A stretch of 64,000 nt of DNA from a bacterium (GTDB lineage: Bacteria > Ratteibacteria > UBA8468 > B48-G9 > DSTR01), in the NCBI GenBank assembly GCA_029551285.1, contig JAKPFT010000062.1, positions 1 to 64,000 on the forward strand, in the 5' to 3' direction. Positions 51,829-60,878 of the stretch are shown here, piece by piece. The position numbers and the translations under genes are program-made. Below the pieces are notes generated by a model, which had not been told where the DNA came from, searched no databases, and saw nothing but the letters and a program-made list of their open reading frames with translations. The first letter of the stretch is position 1, and each line of letters starts with the position of its first letter.

Positions 51829-54233
51829 GAAGATAACTTTTTAGTCCGTTTACTCCTGGCCTGAATCTTACTCTGCTGGTTAAAGAATTCAAGCCGTTTG
51901 ACCACAAGATGGTGGACCGTGCCTTCAGGATAAGAACCATCAGGGGCCTGCTCACCGGCAGGCACTCCGGTAAGAATCTGCAGACCCTCGTCAACATTGT
52001 TTATGGCCCAGATGTGAAATTTGCCTTTCCTGACGGCCTCAATTACCTCTTCTTTAAGCATCAGATTTTTCACATTGGCCCGGGGAATGATTACTCCCTG
52101 GCCATTAACTCCACCTTTCACCTGGCAGGTGGAGAAAAAGCCTTCTATCTTTTCATTAATTGCTCCCACCGGCTGGACCTGTCCGTGTTGATTGACCGAA
52201 CCGGTAACTGCGATGGACTGTTTCAGGGGTAACCCTGAAAGTGCTGAGAGCAGGGCATATAACTCCGTCGTGGAGGCGCTATCCCCTTCTATTTCTTCAT
52301 AAACCTGTTCAAAGCAGATACTGGCAGAGAAGGAAAGAGGCAGGAGTAGTCCATATTTCTGTCGCAGGTAGCCGGAGAGGATAAGAAAACCTTTGTTGTG
52401 AATCGTTCCGGCAAGTTTGACTTCCCGTTCGATATGGATCATGTGACCGCGTCCAAGACCAACCCGGGCTGTGACCCTGTTGGGCTTGCCAAAGGTATAA
52501 TCGCCTACAGTCATTACCGATAGACCGTTCACCTGCCCCACCACCGCTCCTTCTATGTCCACCAGCAATGTACCGTCAGCGATGAGCTCCTCCAGACGCT
52601 TTTCCATGAGATTGGAGCGGTAGATTTTTTCCTCCAGGGCTTTCTTCACGTGGGCTACCCCAACCTGAGGCTCGCCTGCCTGATTGGCCCAGTAACATGC
52701 CTCCCTGACCAGGTCAGCAATGTCACTGAAACGCGTCGTCAGTTTGGTCTGGTCTTCTACCAGACGGGAGCCATGCTGAATGACTTCGCACATGGCTGCC
52801 CTGTCCAGATGTTTGAGTCCTTCTTCCCGGCAGAGCTTGCTGATAAAGGCAGCATAGTTAGCAATTCCCTGACGGTCTCTTTCCATAAAAACAGAAAAAT
52901 CAGCCCTGACCTTAAAGAGTTTTCTAAAGTCTTCGTCGTAGTTATACAGCAGATAATACAACCAGAGGTTGCCAATCAGAATCACCTTGGACTGAAGTGG
53001 AATTGGTTCGGGTTTGATGGTGGGAGTGTTGATTAAACGGAACTGTTCGTTAATATCCTCTATAACCACCTGGCGATTCTGGATAGCCCGTTTGAGAACA
53101 TCCCAGGCAAAATAGTTGCGCAGGACGTCCATGACCCGGAGAATGAGAAAACCTCCGTTAGCCAGATGGAGAGCTCCTGGTTTCATCATGGTGTGGTCGG
53201 TGAACATAGCTCCCAATTGTGGTCGGTATTCAATCCGCCCGGTGAGGTTGTAGGCGGTGGGATTCACCTCCTTGACCACCGGAGCACCCCGCGTTCGGGA
53301 GTGGTCAACAAAGACATTCACCTGATACTTCTGAAGAGTGCCATCCTTTATTCCCAGGCGCAATCCTGGCATAATTTCTGGCTCCTTCTTCTCCTGAAAA
53401 TCCTCCAGATTTCTGACGATATCTTCTTCCACCTCAGCCAGCCATCTGGTAATTTCCGGGTAGGTGGCATATTTCTCCTTTAATTCTGACAGTCGTGGGG
53501 AGGTTACCGCCTGGCCAGTTTCTCGGTCCAGTGCCTCCAGTTTTTGCCGTAAGATCTTTTCTTTTTCCCGGACGCGGCGCAGGGCCTCAGTCAAAACCTC
53601 ATAAAGAACCTCCTGGCGTTGCCGGATTTCCTGACGTGCCTGGTCGGTCAATTTTTCCATTTCTTCTTCGGAGAGGGGACGACCTTCAACCAGGGGTACA
53701 AAGACGACGCCGCCAGGGGTCTGCTTGATTTGAAAGCCGGATTGACGAGCAGTTTCTTCCACGCCATTGAAGATTTCTTCTCTGGTTTTCTGGAATTCTT
53801 TTACCAGAGCGTTTTTGTGCTCTTCGTAAACCTTGCTCTCAAAGGCGCGCGGTATCTCAATCTTGAGTTCGGCAATCAAGCGCTCCATGTCAGCCTGGAA
53901 ATTGCTGGCCTGTCCCGGCGCCATCTGAAGCGCCCTGGGGTGGTCCGGTCGCGAAAAGTTATAAACGTAGCACCAGTCGCTGGGGGTCGGTAATCGCTCG
54001 GCAATCTTTCTGACAGCAGCCTCAACCGAGGTCATCTTTCCTGTGCCGGAAGGGCCAGCCACAAAGATATTGTACCCGTAGTCGCCAATCTTCAAGCCGA
54101 ATTCAATGGCCCTCATCGCTCTTTCCTGGCCGATCATTCCCTCAGCCGCTTCAATTCTGTCGCTGCTTTCCGGTACCATCTCTCCTGGCCAGGGTGCCTG
54201 TAATCTGTCAGGCGCTACCTCTTTTTCTTTCAT
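51825..54233 (-). CDS. Lon-family (LonB/LonC-like) ATP-dependent protease
   Basis: The 802-residue protein has a Walker A FVAGPSGTGKMTS near 52-64 and a long coiled-coil insertion at about 120-310. An AAA+ region with NGGFLILRVMDVL follows, then a C-terminal S16 protease domain. The Ser-Lys dyad is visible: Ser652 (EGDSAS) and Lys695 (INEKIEGFF). Their 43-residue spacing is the same as in E. coli Lon. The N-terminal substrate domain of classical LonA is absent, as in the archaeal-type LonB/'AAA family ATP-binding protease' group. It is the first gene of the Lon-GH-GT2 operon, a curious position for a protease. Confidence 0.88.
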   Translation of the reverse strand: MKEKEVAPDRLQAPWPGEMVPESSDRIEAAEGMIGQERAMRAIEFGLKIGDYGYNIFVAGPSGTGKMTSVEAAVRKIAERLPTPSDWCYVYNFSRPDHPRALQMAPGQASNFQADMERLIAELKIEIPRAFESKVYEEHKNALVKEFQKTREEIFNGVEETARQSGFQIKQTPGGVVFVPLVEGRPLSEEEMEKLTDQARQEIRQRQEVLYEVLTEALRRVREKEKILRQKLEALDRETGQAVTSPRLSELKEKYATYPEITRWLAEVEEDIVRNLEDFQEKKEPEIMPGLRLGIKDGTLQKYQVNVFVDHSRTRGAPVVKEVNPTAYNLTGRIEYRPQLGAMFTDHTMMKPGALHLANGGFLILRVMDVLRNYFAWDVLKRAIQNRQVVIEDINEQFRLINTPTIKPEPIPLQSKVILIGNLWLYYLLYNYDEDFRKLFKVRADFSVFMERDRQGIANYAAFISKLCREEGLKHLDRAAMCEVIQHGSRLVEDQTKLTTRFSDIADLVREACYWANQAGEPQVGVAHVKKALEEKIYRSNLMEKRLEELIADGTLLVDIEGAVVGQVNGLSVMTVGDYTFGKPNRVTARVGLGRGHMIHIEREVKLAGTIHNKGFLILSGYLRQKYGLLLPLSFSASICFEQVYEEIEGDSASTTELYALLSALSGLPLKQSIAVTGSVNQHGQVQPVGAINEKIEGFFSTCQVKGGVNGQGVIIPRANVKNLMLKEEVIEAVRKGKFHIWAINNVDEGLQILTGVPAGEQAPDGSYPEGTVHHLVVKRLEFFNQQSKIQARSKRTKKLSS

Positions 54234-54339
54234 TTTGCCTCCACGCGGTAGGTTTCATTAATTTGACGCTTGAGTGTTTGCCTCTGTTGAGGCTTCTAAG
54301 TTGAGGCCGCGCTCTTATAGAAGCATTTTAACATATTTA

Positions 54340-54368
54340 TTGCCCGAATCGCTAAGGAATGTTACACT
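54340..54368 (+). promoter_or_regulatory. promoter of the zinc dehydrogenase gene
   Basis: TTGCCC (54340-54345), a 17-nt spacer and TACACT (54363-54368). The mRNA leader carries AGGAG before the ATG at 54394. Confidence 0.55.
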
Positions 54369-54393
54369 TGAGCAAAACAGGAGAAGACACGCC

Positions 54394-55419
54394 ATGAAAG
54401 CTGCTCTGCTAACACCTGACCGAAAAATCGTTGTTGAGGAACTTCCGGAACCAGAAATCAGTAAGGGGAATGAGATTATGGTCCGGGTACGGTGTGTTGG
54501 TATCTGCGGGTCAGATGTTCATTATTTTCGCTATGGACGGATTGGAGACCAGGTCGTTCGCGACAGGATTATCCTGGGGCATGAGGCCTCCGGGGAGGTG
54601 GTAGCCGTCGGGCAGGAGGTGGAAAAGTTGAAGGTCGGCGACAGGGTGGCTATTGAGCCGAGTATTTCCTGTGGCGATTGCCCTCAGTGCCGGAAGGGAA
54701 AGCCTAACTTATGTCCCCGGGTGCTTTTCCTGGGTACGCCCCCGGTGGATGGGGCGCTGAGAGAGTTTCTGGTGATGCCGGAGAGCAATCTGGTTAAACT
54801 GCCTGAAGGAGTGACCTATGCTGAAGGTGCTCTGGCGGAACCGCTGGCCATTGGTCTTTATGCTGTCCGGTTGAGTTGTTTCCGACCAGGGGATAGTGTT
54901 CTGGTTATTGGCGCCGGTCCGATTGGTCTTTCCGTAGTCTTTGCTGCTGCCAGTCTTTCCCGGAATCTGGTGGTAAGAGACCTGCTTCCCTGGCGGCTGG
55001 AGATGGCGAAACTTCTTGGGGCTACAGAGGTGGTTCTGGTAAGTCAGGAACGGCGGAGTTTATCGCTCCGGAAAGACGAGGAACTTTTTGATGTGGTTTT
55101 TGAGGCTGCGGGAAAGGAGGAAACTTTCCAGGAAGCCACCAGAAACGTTAGAGTTGGTGGCAACATGGTACTCATCGGGATTCCGGATAAGGATGAGGTT
55201 GGTCTGAATCCGCACCTTTTGCGCCGGAAGGAGGTCCTGGTGACCAATGTTCGGCGTTCAGCCCATACTACCGAAATGGCGTTACAACTGGTGGCTCAAC
55301 ACAGAGGCTTACTGAACCGAATGATTACCCATACTTTCCCACTTCAGGAAACGGAAAGGGCACTTTCTCTGGTTGGTGCTTATGGAGATGGGGTAGTCAA
55401 GGCCATGATTGAACTATGA
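54394..55419 (+). CDS. zinc-dependent medium-chain alcohol/polyol dehydrogenase
   Basis: The 341-residue product resembles sorbitol/L-iditol and threonine dehydrogenases. The catalytic zinc site includes GICGSDVH and GHEASGEV with a downstream Glu. The structural zinc lobe is CGDCPQCRKGKPNLC. The Rossmann motif is VIGAGPIGLSVV. It ends with a typical ALSLVGAYGDGVVKAMI. The ATG at 54394 has AGGAG 11 nt upstream; the frame is open back to 54274, but that part includes the promoter. The substrate is probably a sugar or polyol. Confidence 0.88.
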   Translation: MKAALLTPDRKIVVEELPEPEISKGNEIMVRVRCVGICGSDVHYFRYGRIGDQVVRDRIILGHEASGEVVAVGQEVEKLKVGDRVAIEPSISCGDCPQCRKGKPNLCPRVLFLGTPPVDGALREFLVMPESNLVKLPEGVTYAEGALAEPLAIGLYAVRLSCFRPGDSVLVIGAGPIGLSVVFAAASLSRNLVVRDLLPWRLEMAKLLGATEVVLVSQERRSLSLRKDEELFDVVFEAAGKEETFQEATRNVRVGGNMVLIGIPDKDEVGLNPHLLRRKEVLVTNVRRSAHTTEMALQLVAQHRGLLNRMITHTFPLQETERALSLVGAYGDGVVKAMIEL

Positions 55420-55498
55420 GGTCTGAACCGGCGGAGAAGACAAAGAGGCAGTTACCGGGGGAGAAATCGGGAAAAGTAAGGTTGGAATCGGGAGAACG

Positions 55499-55759
55499 AT
55501 GAGACTGATCTATGCCTTGATAACGATTTTACTGGCAACCATGGTGGCCACTGTGCTGGGACAGATAGTGGCTATTTTTCTTCCGCAGGATAGTCTTTTA
55601 ACTATTCTTCTGACCACCGCGGTTAGCCCGGGAGTGTCTTTGCCACTGAAGGACCTGGGCGCTTTTTCTGCAGGTTTTCAGTTTCAGTTAAAGTTGACCG
55701 CCGTGAGTTTGTGCGGGATGGTGCTGGGCACTTTAATGGCCCTGAAAAGAATTCGCTAA
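55499..55759 (+). CDS. small membrane protein, DUF4321-like
   Basis: The 86-residue product has TM helices at about 5-27 and 60-80. They are separated by a hydrophobic re-entrant-like stretch and the sequence GAFSAGFQFQLKLTAVSL, which resembles DUF4321 proteins. The function is unknown. CGGGAGAACG precedes the ATG. It starts the run of three plus-strand genes that ends with miaB. Confidence 0.6.
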   Translation: MRLIYALITILLATMVATVLGQIVAIFLPQDSLLTILLTTAVSPGVSLPLKDLGAFSAGFQFQLKLTAVSLCGMVLGTLMALKRIR

Positions 55760-55797
55760 AATCACAAGGATAAGTGCCTCCACAACCGGGGGGATTG

Positions 55798-56070
55798 ATG
55801 GACTGGAAAATCTTTCTGAGTGCGCTAACGACTATTTTTCTGGCGGAGTTAGGTGACAAAACTCAACTGGCCAGTTTATGTCTGGCGGCTGAATCCAGGT
55901 CAGTGCTGTCGGTGTTTCTGGGAGCAATGGCTGCCTTCAGTCTGGTGACCGTGATTACCGTTATTCTTGGAGGCGCATGGGGAAAACTTCTTAGGCCAGA
56001 AATAGTCAGGTACATTGCGGCCACGCTTTTCGTGGCCATTGGGTTACTGATGTTTGCCGGGAAGCTGTAG
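55798..56070 (+). CDS. TMEM165/Gdt1-family cation transporter, half-size
   Basis: The 90-residue product has three TM helices. The family motif E-x-G-D-K-T appears as FLAELGDKTQLASL at about 15-28. Full-length members carry two such halves; bacterial half-size members work as pairs. Gdt1 proteins move Mn or Ca. No second half-size gene is adjacent. GGGGGG precedes the ATG at 55798 by 5 nt; an upstream in-frame ATG at 55774 is less likely. miaB follows after 21 nt. Confidence 0.85.
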   Translation: MDWKIFLSALTTIFLAELGDKTQLASLCLAAESRSVLSVFLGAMAAFSLVTVITVILGGAWGKLLRPEIVRYIAATLFVAIGLLMFAGKL

Positions 56071-56091
56071 GCCCGCAGTGGTCAGATTGGA

Positions 56092-57444
56092 ATGGAACGG
56101 AAAGAAAAAAAGAAGGTTTTTATCCGGACCTTTGGCTGTCAGATGAACGACGTCGATTCCGAAAGGTTGCTGGCCAGGCTGGAAAAGGCTGGTTTCCTGC
56201 CGGCAGAGAGACCGGAAAACGCTGATATTCTCATTGTTAACACCTGCAGCGTTCGGGCGCATGCGGAACAGCGTGGTCTGGGATATCTCTGTTCTTTAAA
56301 GCACCTTAAGAATTCGGGGAGAATCTTCTGTTTAATCGGCTGTACGGCCAGTCTCTACGGCCAGGAACTTGTGGAAAAATATCCCTTTATTGACCTTGTC
56401 TGCAGCCCGGGAAGACTCCCGGAGTTTCCTGACCTGCTGGCGCAGGCGGAAAAAGGTAGCCGGGTCGTGGCCACTGGAGAAGGCGGCTGGCCTTTTCTCC
56501 AGGACCTTCCCCAGTTATCTGACCAGGTCACGGCTTCTCTTTATGTCACCAGGGGATGCAGCAATTTCTGCAGTTACTGTGTGGTGCCTTTCACCCGGGG
56601 AAGACTTGTCAGCCGGCCGAAGAAAGAAATAGTAGATGAAGTTAAACACCTGACGGAGCAAGGAGTCAGAGAAATAACCCTCCTGGGTCAGAATGTAAAT
56701 CAGTATGGTGCTGACCTGCCTGACGGGCACAGTTTTGTTAAACTTCTCTGTGAGGTTCACGAAATTTCTGGTGTTAGCCGACTGCGCTTTCTTACCTCAC
56801 ACCCCAAGGATGTACCGCGAGAACTTCTGCTGGCCTTTCGGGACCTGCCTAAACTGTACCGGCACTTCCACCTGCCGGTGCAGGCTGGTTCCAGCAAGAT
56901 TCTGAAGGCGATGGGCCGCGGCTACGATGCCAGCGATTACCTGAGATTGATTGATGCCGTTCGCTCCCTGGTTCCTGAGGTCACAATCACATCTGACGTG
57001 ATGGTTGGTTTTCCGCTGGAAGAGGAAGAAGATTTTGAGCAGACCCTGACGCTGGTGGAAAGGGTCAGGTTTCATGACCTTTTTGTTTTCAAATACTCAC
57101 CCCGGCCCGGTACGGCTGCGGCCAGATGGGGAGACCCTGTTTCTCCGGAAGTTAAAGCGAGGCGACATCGTGTTATCCTTGAGCTTCAACAGTCCATTTC
57201 CAGGCAGTATCTGGAAAAACTCGTGGGCCGACAGGAACTGGTACTGGTGATCAGGAGTAGCCGCAGAAACCGCTATCTTCTGGGAAGGACCACAACTGAC
57301 CTGGCTGTTCTTTTTCCCGGCCAGAGGGACCTCACGGGAAAAGTTACCCCGGTGGAGATTGTGGCGGCTAAGCCGAATCTCCTCCTGGGAAGCTGTTCTG
57401 CCGGCGAGTTGACCCCTGACGTTTTTTCTTCAGCATCCGCATAA
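56092..57444 (+). CDS. miaB: tRNA-2-methylthio-N6-dimethylallyladenosine synthase
   Basis: The 450-residue radical-SAM methylthiotransferase acts on A37 of tRNAs. The N-terminal UPF0004 domain has RTFGCQMNDVDSERL, VNTCSVRAHAEQR and IGCTAS, whose Cys residues hold the auxiliary cluster. The radical-SAM motif CSNFCSYC (CxxxCxxC) is followed by VPFTRGRLVSRP. A TRAM-like C-terminus closes it. The last 77 nt overlap the 3' end of the convergent OB-fold gene. Confidence 0.95.
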   Translation: MERKEKKKVFIRTFGCQMNDVDSERLLARLEKAGFLPAERPENADILIVNTCSVRAHAEQRGLGYLCSLKHLKNSGRIFCLIGCTASLYGQELVEKYPFIDLVCSPGRLPEFPDLLAQAEKGSRVVATGEGGWPFLQDLPQLSDQVTASLYVTRGCSNFCSYCVVPFTRGRLVSRPKKEIVDEVKHLTEQGVREITLLGQNVNQYGADLPDGHSFVKLLCEVHEISGVSRLRFLTSHPKDVPRELLLAFRDLPKLYRHFHLPVQAGSSKILKAMGRGYDASDYLRLIDAVRSLVPEVTITSDVMVGFPLEEEEDFEQTLTLVERVRFHDLFVFKYSPRPGTAAARWGDPVSPEVKARRHRVILELQQSISRQYLEKLVGRQELVLVIRSSRRNRYLLGRTTTDLAVLFPGQRDLTGKVTPVEIVAAKPNLLLGSCSAGELTPDVFSSASA

Positions 57445-57928
57445 GAAGAACGGAGCACAACCCGATAGTTCCGAAGAGTACAATTGCGATCAGTTCCTCT
57501 CTAAAAAAGTATTCCTTTTCCTCATAACCCGGTAAGACAACCTTCATGGAAATGACATGAAGATCAGGGCCAGTCCCATGCAGGGGGCAGTGCTGGAAAA
57601 AGGTACCCTGAACCTCAACAATGTCGCCACGCACCTGATACCGGCCTAACTGGCCGATCCGGGGCATCATCTCCCTGGGGAACCAGAGACCAAGGCAGTT
57701 TGGACCTTCCAGAAGGTTAACCCAGAAACCTTCTGGTGCCCGGATGAGGTCACCAATGAGTTCCCCCTGAAGTGTCACCACCTGGCCATGGTAGGTGTTT
57801 GCATTTGTCAGTAACTCTCTTAGAGACAGAGACCGGTTATTCTGGGAGAAATGCTCGGCCAGTGAGACCGAAACAAAAGCGGCCAGGGCGATAAAGATAG
57901 TTAGAAGGAAACTGAAATTTCTTTTCAT
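57368..57928 (-). CDS. membrane-anchored OB-fold-like protein of unknown function
   Basis: The 186-residue product has a signal/TM segment at about 5-24. A small beta domain covers about 30-135 (YHGQVVTLQGELIGDLIR, GQLGRYQVRGDIVEVQG), which looks like an OB-fold of the YgiW/CcmE-like type. A second TM helix lies at about 147-165, followed by a basic tail. The family is not certain. The start overlaps the trkH stop in ATGA, so it is the last gene of the trk operon and might act on the K+ transporter. Confidence 0.6.
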   Translation of the reverse strand: MKRNFSFLLTIFIALAAFVSVSLAEHFSQNNRSLSLRELLTNANTYHGQVVTLQGELIGDLIRAPEGFWVNLLEGPNCLGLWFPREMMPRIGQLGRYQVRGDIVEVQGTFFQHCPLHGTGPDLHVISMKVVLPGYEEKEYFFREELIAIVLFGTIGLCSVLLMRMLKKKRQGSTRRQNSFPGGDSA

Positions 57929-59421
57929 TCTCTTCCTGCGGTCAGCAAAAAGCGGCCGAGGATAAAGATGGGGATGAACTCCAGACGGCCACACCACATT
58001 TGAAAGATGTACCAGATTTTAAGCAGCACCGGCATGTTACTGCTGGTCAGTCCTGCAGAAAGCCCGACATTAGCAGAAGCCGAAACCGATTCAAACAGAC
58101 TGGGCACAAAGTCGTAGCCAAACAGCGTTCCCAGCAGGGCGCCAGAGAGGTAAAGTGCCAGATAACACACAGCCATGGTCAGGGCTACCCGCATCTGACG
58201 GTCGTCCACCGGTAGATTCCTCTGGTGATGAAACCTTTCCTGAATGCTGGCTCCTTCTGGATAGGCGAATCTTCTTACTTCCTGCCGCACACTCTTGAAG
58301 AACAGGCCAGTCCGGAGAGCCTTAATGCCGCCGGAAGTGGAATTGGTACACCCACCCAGACCCATGGCAAAAATTATTCCCATAAGCGTCAGCTGACTCC
58401 ATCCAGCCAGTTCCGTGACCGTTATGTTGGAAAACCCCACGCCGGTATGTCCGGAAACCAACTGGTAAAAGGTAGAACGGAAAAAAGACCAGAGGCCCGG
58501 ATAACGCGAAACAGAATGTCCAAATCCTGCCAATGCCAGCACATAAGTAACAACGATGCTGCCAAGTAAGACTTTGAGTTCGTAGTTTTCCTTCAACTCC
58601 CGGAAGTGGCCTGTCCAGATAGAGTAATGAACAGTGAAGGAAATGGCGCCCAGAAGGAAAAAGATAATGGTGAGCATTTCAAAGGCAGCATTATGATAGT
58701 AAAGGATATTGAGAGACTGAGGGGCGAAACCAGCGGTGTCCCAGCCGGCCATGAAGATGCAGATGCCGTGGAAAAGGGCCCGGGGAAGGTTTACTCCGGA
58801 CAGAACCAGGCATCCGGACAGAAGGCCTGAGCCTAAAACAAGATAAAAGCAGCTCACCAGCCAGATAAAATAAGCGGTGGTCCGCACATTCGGCAAAATG
58901 CGGGCATCGCGGGCTTCTCCGACATATACTCTGAAGGCTCCGGAACCTCTGAAAAGAAAAATAACTGCGACCAGAATGATGCCCTGTCCACCAATAAAGC
59001 ACATGAAGTGACGCCAGAAGTTATGAGCGGTGGAAAGGTGGTCAAGGTCCTGGACCAGAACCAGTCCTGTGGTCGCATAGGCACTCATACATTCAAAGCA
59101 GGCGTCAAGGTAGGAAAGGAAGTGACCGCTAAGATAGAGCGGAAGAGCCGAAAGAAACATCGCCACCAGCCAGGTAAGGGCGACCAAGACCATACCCTGA
59201 CGCCAGTTAATTTCTTCTACCGGAGGAAATAAGGTGGAAAGAATAGCGCCTAAAATTAGGGAGAGCTCCACAGAAAGAAGAAAATCAGGTACGGCTGCCC
59301 ATTCCTGCAGAACGATGGCCAGCAGTAAAGGTAATCCCTGAAGGAAACCAAGCAGAAAGACCATTCGGCCCAGATAATAACCGACCGTGCTGATGTCTTC
59401 CCGGCTGAAATTCGGAATCAT
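57925..59421 (-). CDS. trkH: Trk/Ktr K+ uptake system membrane subunit
   Basis: The 498-residue membrane protein has the four repeated M1-P-M2 units of the SKT superfamily. Selectivity-filter segments are visible: SAYATTGLVL, GWDTAGFAP, SGHTGVGFSN and ASANVGLSAG, together with GGCTNSTSGGIKALR in the gating loop. It takes up K+ under control of the TrkA proteins encoded just upstream. It overlaps the 48-aa gene before it and the OB-fold gene after it by 4 nt each. Confidence 0.95.
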   Translation of the reverse strand: MIPNFSREDISTVGYYLGRMVFLLGFLQGLPLLLAIVLQEWAAVPDFLLSVELSLILGAILSTLFPPVEEINWRQGMVLVALTWLVAMFLSALPLYLSGHFLSYLDACFECMSAYATTGLVLVQDLDHLSTAHNFWRHFMCFIGGQGIILVAVIFLFRGSGAFRVYVGEARDARILPNVRTTAYFIWLVSCFYLVLGSGLLSGCLVLSGVNLPRALFHGICIFMAGWDTAGFAPQSLNILYYHNAAFEMLTIIFFLLGAISFTVHYSIWTGHFRELKENYELKVLLGSIVVTYVLALAGFGHSVSRYPGLWSFFRSTFYQLVSGHTGVGFSNITVTELAGWSQLTLMGIIFAMGLGGCTNSTSGGIKALRTGLFFKSVRQEVRRFAYPEGASIQERFHHQRNLPVDDRQMRVALTMAVCYLALYLSGALLGTLFGYDFVPSLFESVSASANVGLSAGLTSSNMPVLLKIWYIFQMWCGRLEFIPIFILGRFLLTAGRE

Positions 59422-59564
59422 GTAACCAGCAGGTAGAAAAAGTAAAAGACCGCGCTGATCATGAGGGCCAAAAGGCAGACCAGTAACGGGTAAATCATTT
59501 CCAGACAGATACCGGCCCAGGCCTTAAGCAAGACCATGACGTAATGCCAGAGATTTCTCTTCAT
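59418..59564 (-). CDS. 48-residue membrane protein between trkA and trkH
   Basis: The ATG at 59564 sits in ATGA over the stop of trkA, and the TGA at 59418-59420 sits in ATGA over the start of trkH. The frame is therefore locked by 4-nt overlaps on both sides. The product starts MKRNLWHYVMVLLKAWAG. The second half is one long hydrophobic helix with aromatic residues near the end (AVFYFFYLLVT). The positive N-terminus predicts an N-in single-pass protein. I recognise no family. The position suggests a small subunit or regulator of the K+ transporter. Confidence 0.7.
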   Translation of the reverse strand: MKRNLWHYVMVLLKAWAGICLEMIYPLLVCLLALMISAVFYFFYLLVT

Positions 59565-60223
59565 GTTGTCTCGCCAATGAAGGCGTGAAGAAGTTCTTTT
59601 TCGTTTTCTACCTTGGTCAGGGCAATAACCTCATCTCCTGCCTGAAAGGCAAGCTCGCCTCTGGGAATGATAAACTCATCTCCCCTCAGGATCGCTACCA
59701 GAACTGTATCCTCGGGAAGCCTTATGGCCTTGAGTGGCTGATGCAAAACCGGTGAGCCCTCGGGCAGGTCAACCCGAACCAGAGAAAGTTTTCCCCGCTT
59801 GAAGGCGCAAAGATTAATCATGTCCTCAAGGGAGACTTCTTCTTCAATAATTTTGGCAATAATTGCGGTGCTATCCACGGCAATATCAACACCTAACTGG
59901 AAGAAAATTTTTTCGTGGCGGGGGTCATTGATGCGGGCCACGGTGCGGCGTACCTTGAAAACGTCTTTCGCCAGTTGACAGATAATCAGGTTGTCCTCAT
60001 CTTTTCCGGTTACCGCGGCGATGACATCGGCCGTTTTTATTCCGGCTTGCATCAATGTGTCGACCTGGCAGCCGTCACCCTCAATGATGAGTATTCGGGG
60101 ATTACCGGCCAGTATTTCCACCCGTCGAGGATTTTTCTCAATCAGGGTGACGTAGTTATTTTCAGCCAGACGTTCAGCCAGAAAGGCTCCAACCTGTCCA
60201 CCACCAACAATAATTATTTTCAT
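59561..60223 (-). CDS. trkA: TrkA-type K+ channel regulatory protein (second copy)
   Basis: The 220-residue protein has an N-terminal RCK domain with VGGGQVGAFLAERLAE and an acidic residue after strand 2. A C-terminal TrkA_C domain (about 135-220) contains RGDEFIIPRGELAFQAGDEV. It is half the length of E. coli TrkA, as in many bacteria that use two single-domain RCK proteins. It binds NAD(H)/ATP and gates TrkH. It overlaps the upstream trkA gene and the downstream 48-aa gene by 4 nt each. Confidence 0.92.
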   Translation of the reverse strand: MKIIIVGGGQVGAFLAERLAENNYVTLIEKNPRRVEILAGNPRILIIEGDGCQVDTLMQAGIKTADVIAAVTGKDEDNLIICQLAKDVFKVRRTVARINDPRHEKIFFQLGVDIAVDSTAIIAKIIEEEVSLEDMINLCAFKRGKLSLVRVDLPEGSPVLHQPLKAIRLPEDTVLVAILRGDEFIIPRGELAFQAGDEVIALTKVENEKELLHAFIGETT

Positions 60224-60864
60224 GTAATCCCCAGAATCTTCCGCACGTGTTTTAATTGAGCAATTTTGACGACGCCAATCAGGCGGTCACCATCGTGAAC
60301 GACCAGGTTTGCTTCGGGAAGTAATGGTTCGCCGTGGCGCACGACCAGTGCAACGTAAAACTGATCCGGCAGGTTAAAGGTACTGACCGGACGACCAGCC
60401 TTTTCCTTGCTGACGATTACCTCCAGCATGCTCACCTGACTGGACTCCAAAATATAGGTGGAGAAATGGCCTTCAATCAACTTATCTCTGATCACTTCCG
60501 CTACCAGATAAGAGCCGTTAATAATTTCATACCCAAGGCCACGGTAAACTTCAGCCTTCACCGGATCAGTCACCCGCACCACCACTTTGGGAACATGAAA
60601 GATTCGCCTGGCCACCTGTCCGATTACCAGGTTCACATTATCATCACTACTTACGGCCGCCAGCGCATCACAACGTTCAATTCCAGCCTCGCGAAGAACA
60701 TCCAGGTCCATTCCGCTTCCGGTGATGGTCAGGCCGTTAAAAACAGGTTTGAGGCTCTCAAAACTCTGGCTGTTACGGTCAATGATGGCTACATTATGCT
60801 CCTCGGAAAGAATCCTGGCCAGGTGAGCACCTACCTTGCCACAGCCGACCACGATAAAGTACAT
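60220..60864 (-). CDS. trkA: TrkA-type K+ channel regulatory protein (first copy)
   Basis: The 214-residue protein has the RCK_N motif VVGCGKVGAHLARILSE followed by NVAIIDRNSQSFESL. The TrkA_C domain is at about 125-214 (HGEPLLPEANLVVHDGDRLI). Its sequence is diverged from the second copy, so the pair may form a hetero-oligomeric ring in place of the fused 458-residue enterobacterial TrkA. It begins 14 nt after thrB. Confidence 0.9.
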   Translation of the reverse strand: MYFIVVGCGKVGAHLARILSEEHNVAIIDRNSQSFESLKPVFNGLTITGSGMDLDVLREAGIERCDALAAVSSDDNVNLVIGQVARRIFHVPKVVVRVTDPVKAEVYRGLGYEIINGSYLVAEVIRDKLIEGHFSTYILESSQVSMLEVIVSKEKAGRPVSTFNLPDQFYVALVVRHGEPLLPEANLVVHDGDRLIGVVKIAQLKHVRKILGIT

Positions 60865-60878
60865 TGTTCGCCGCCTGG

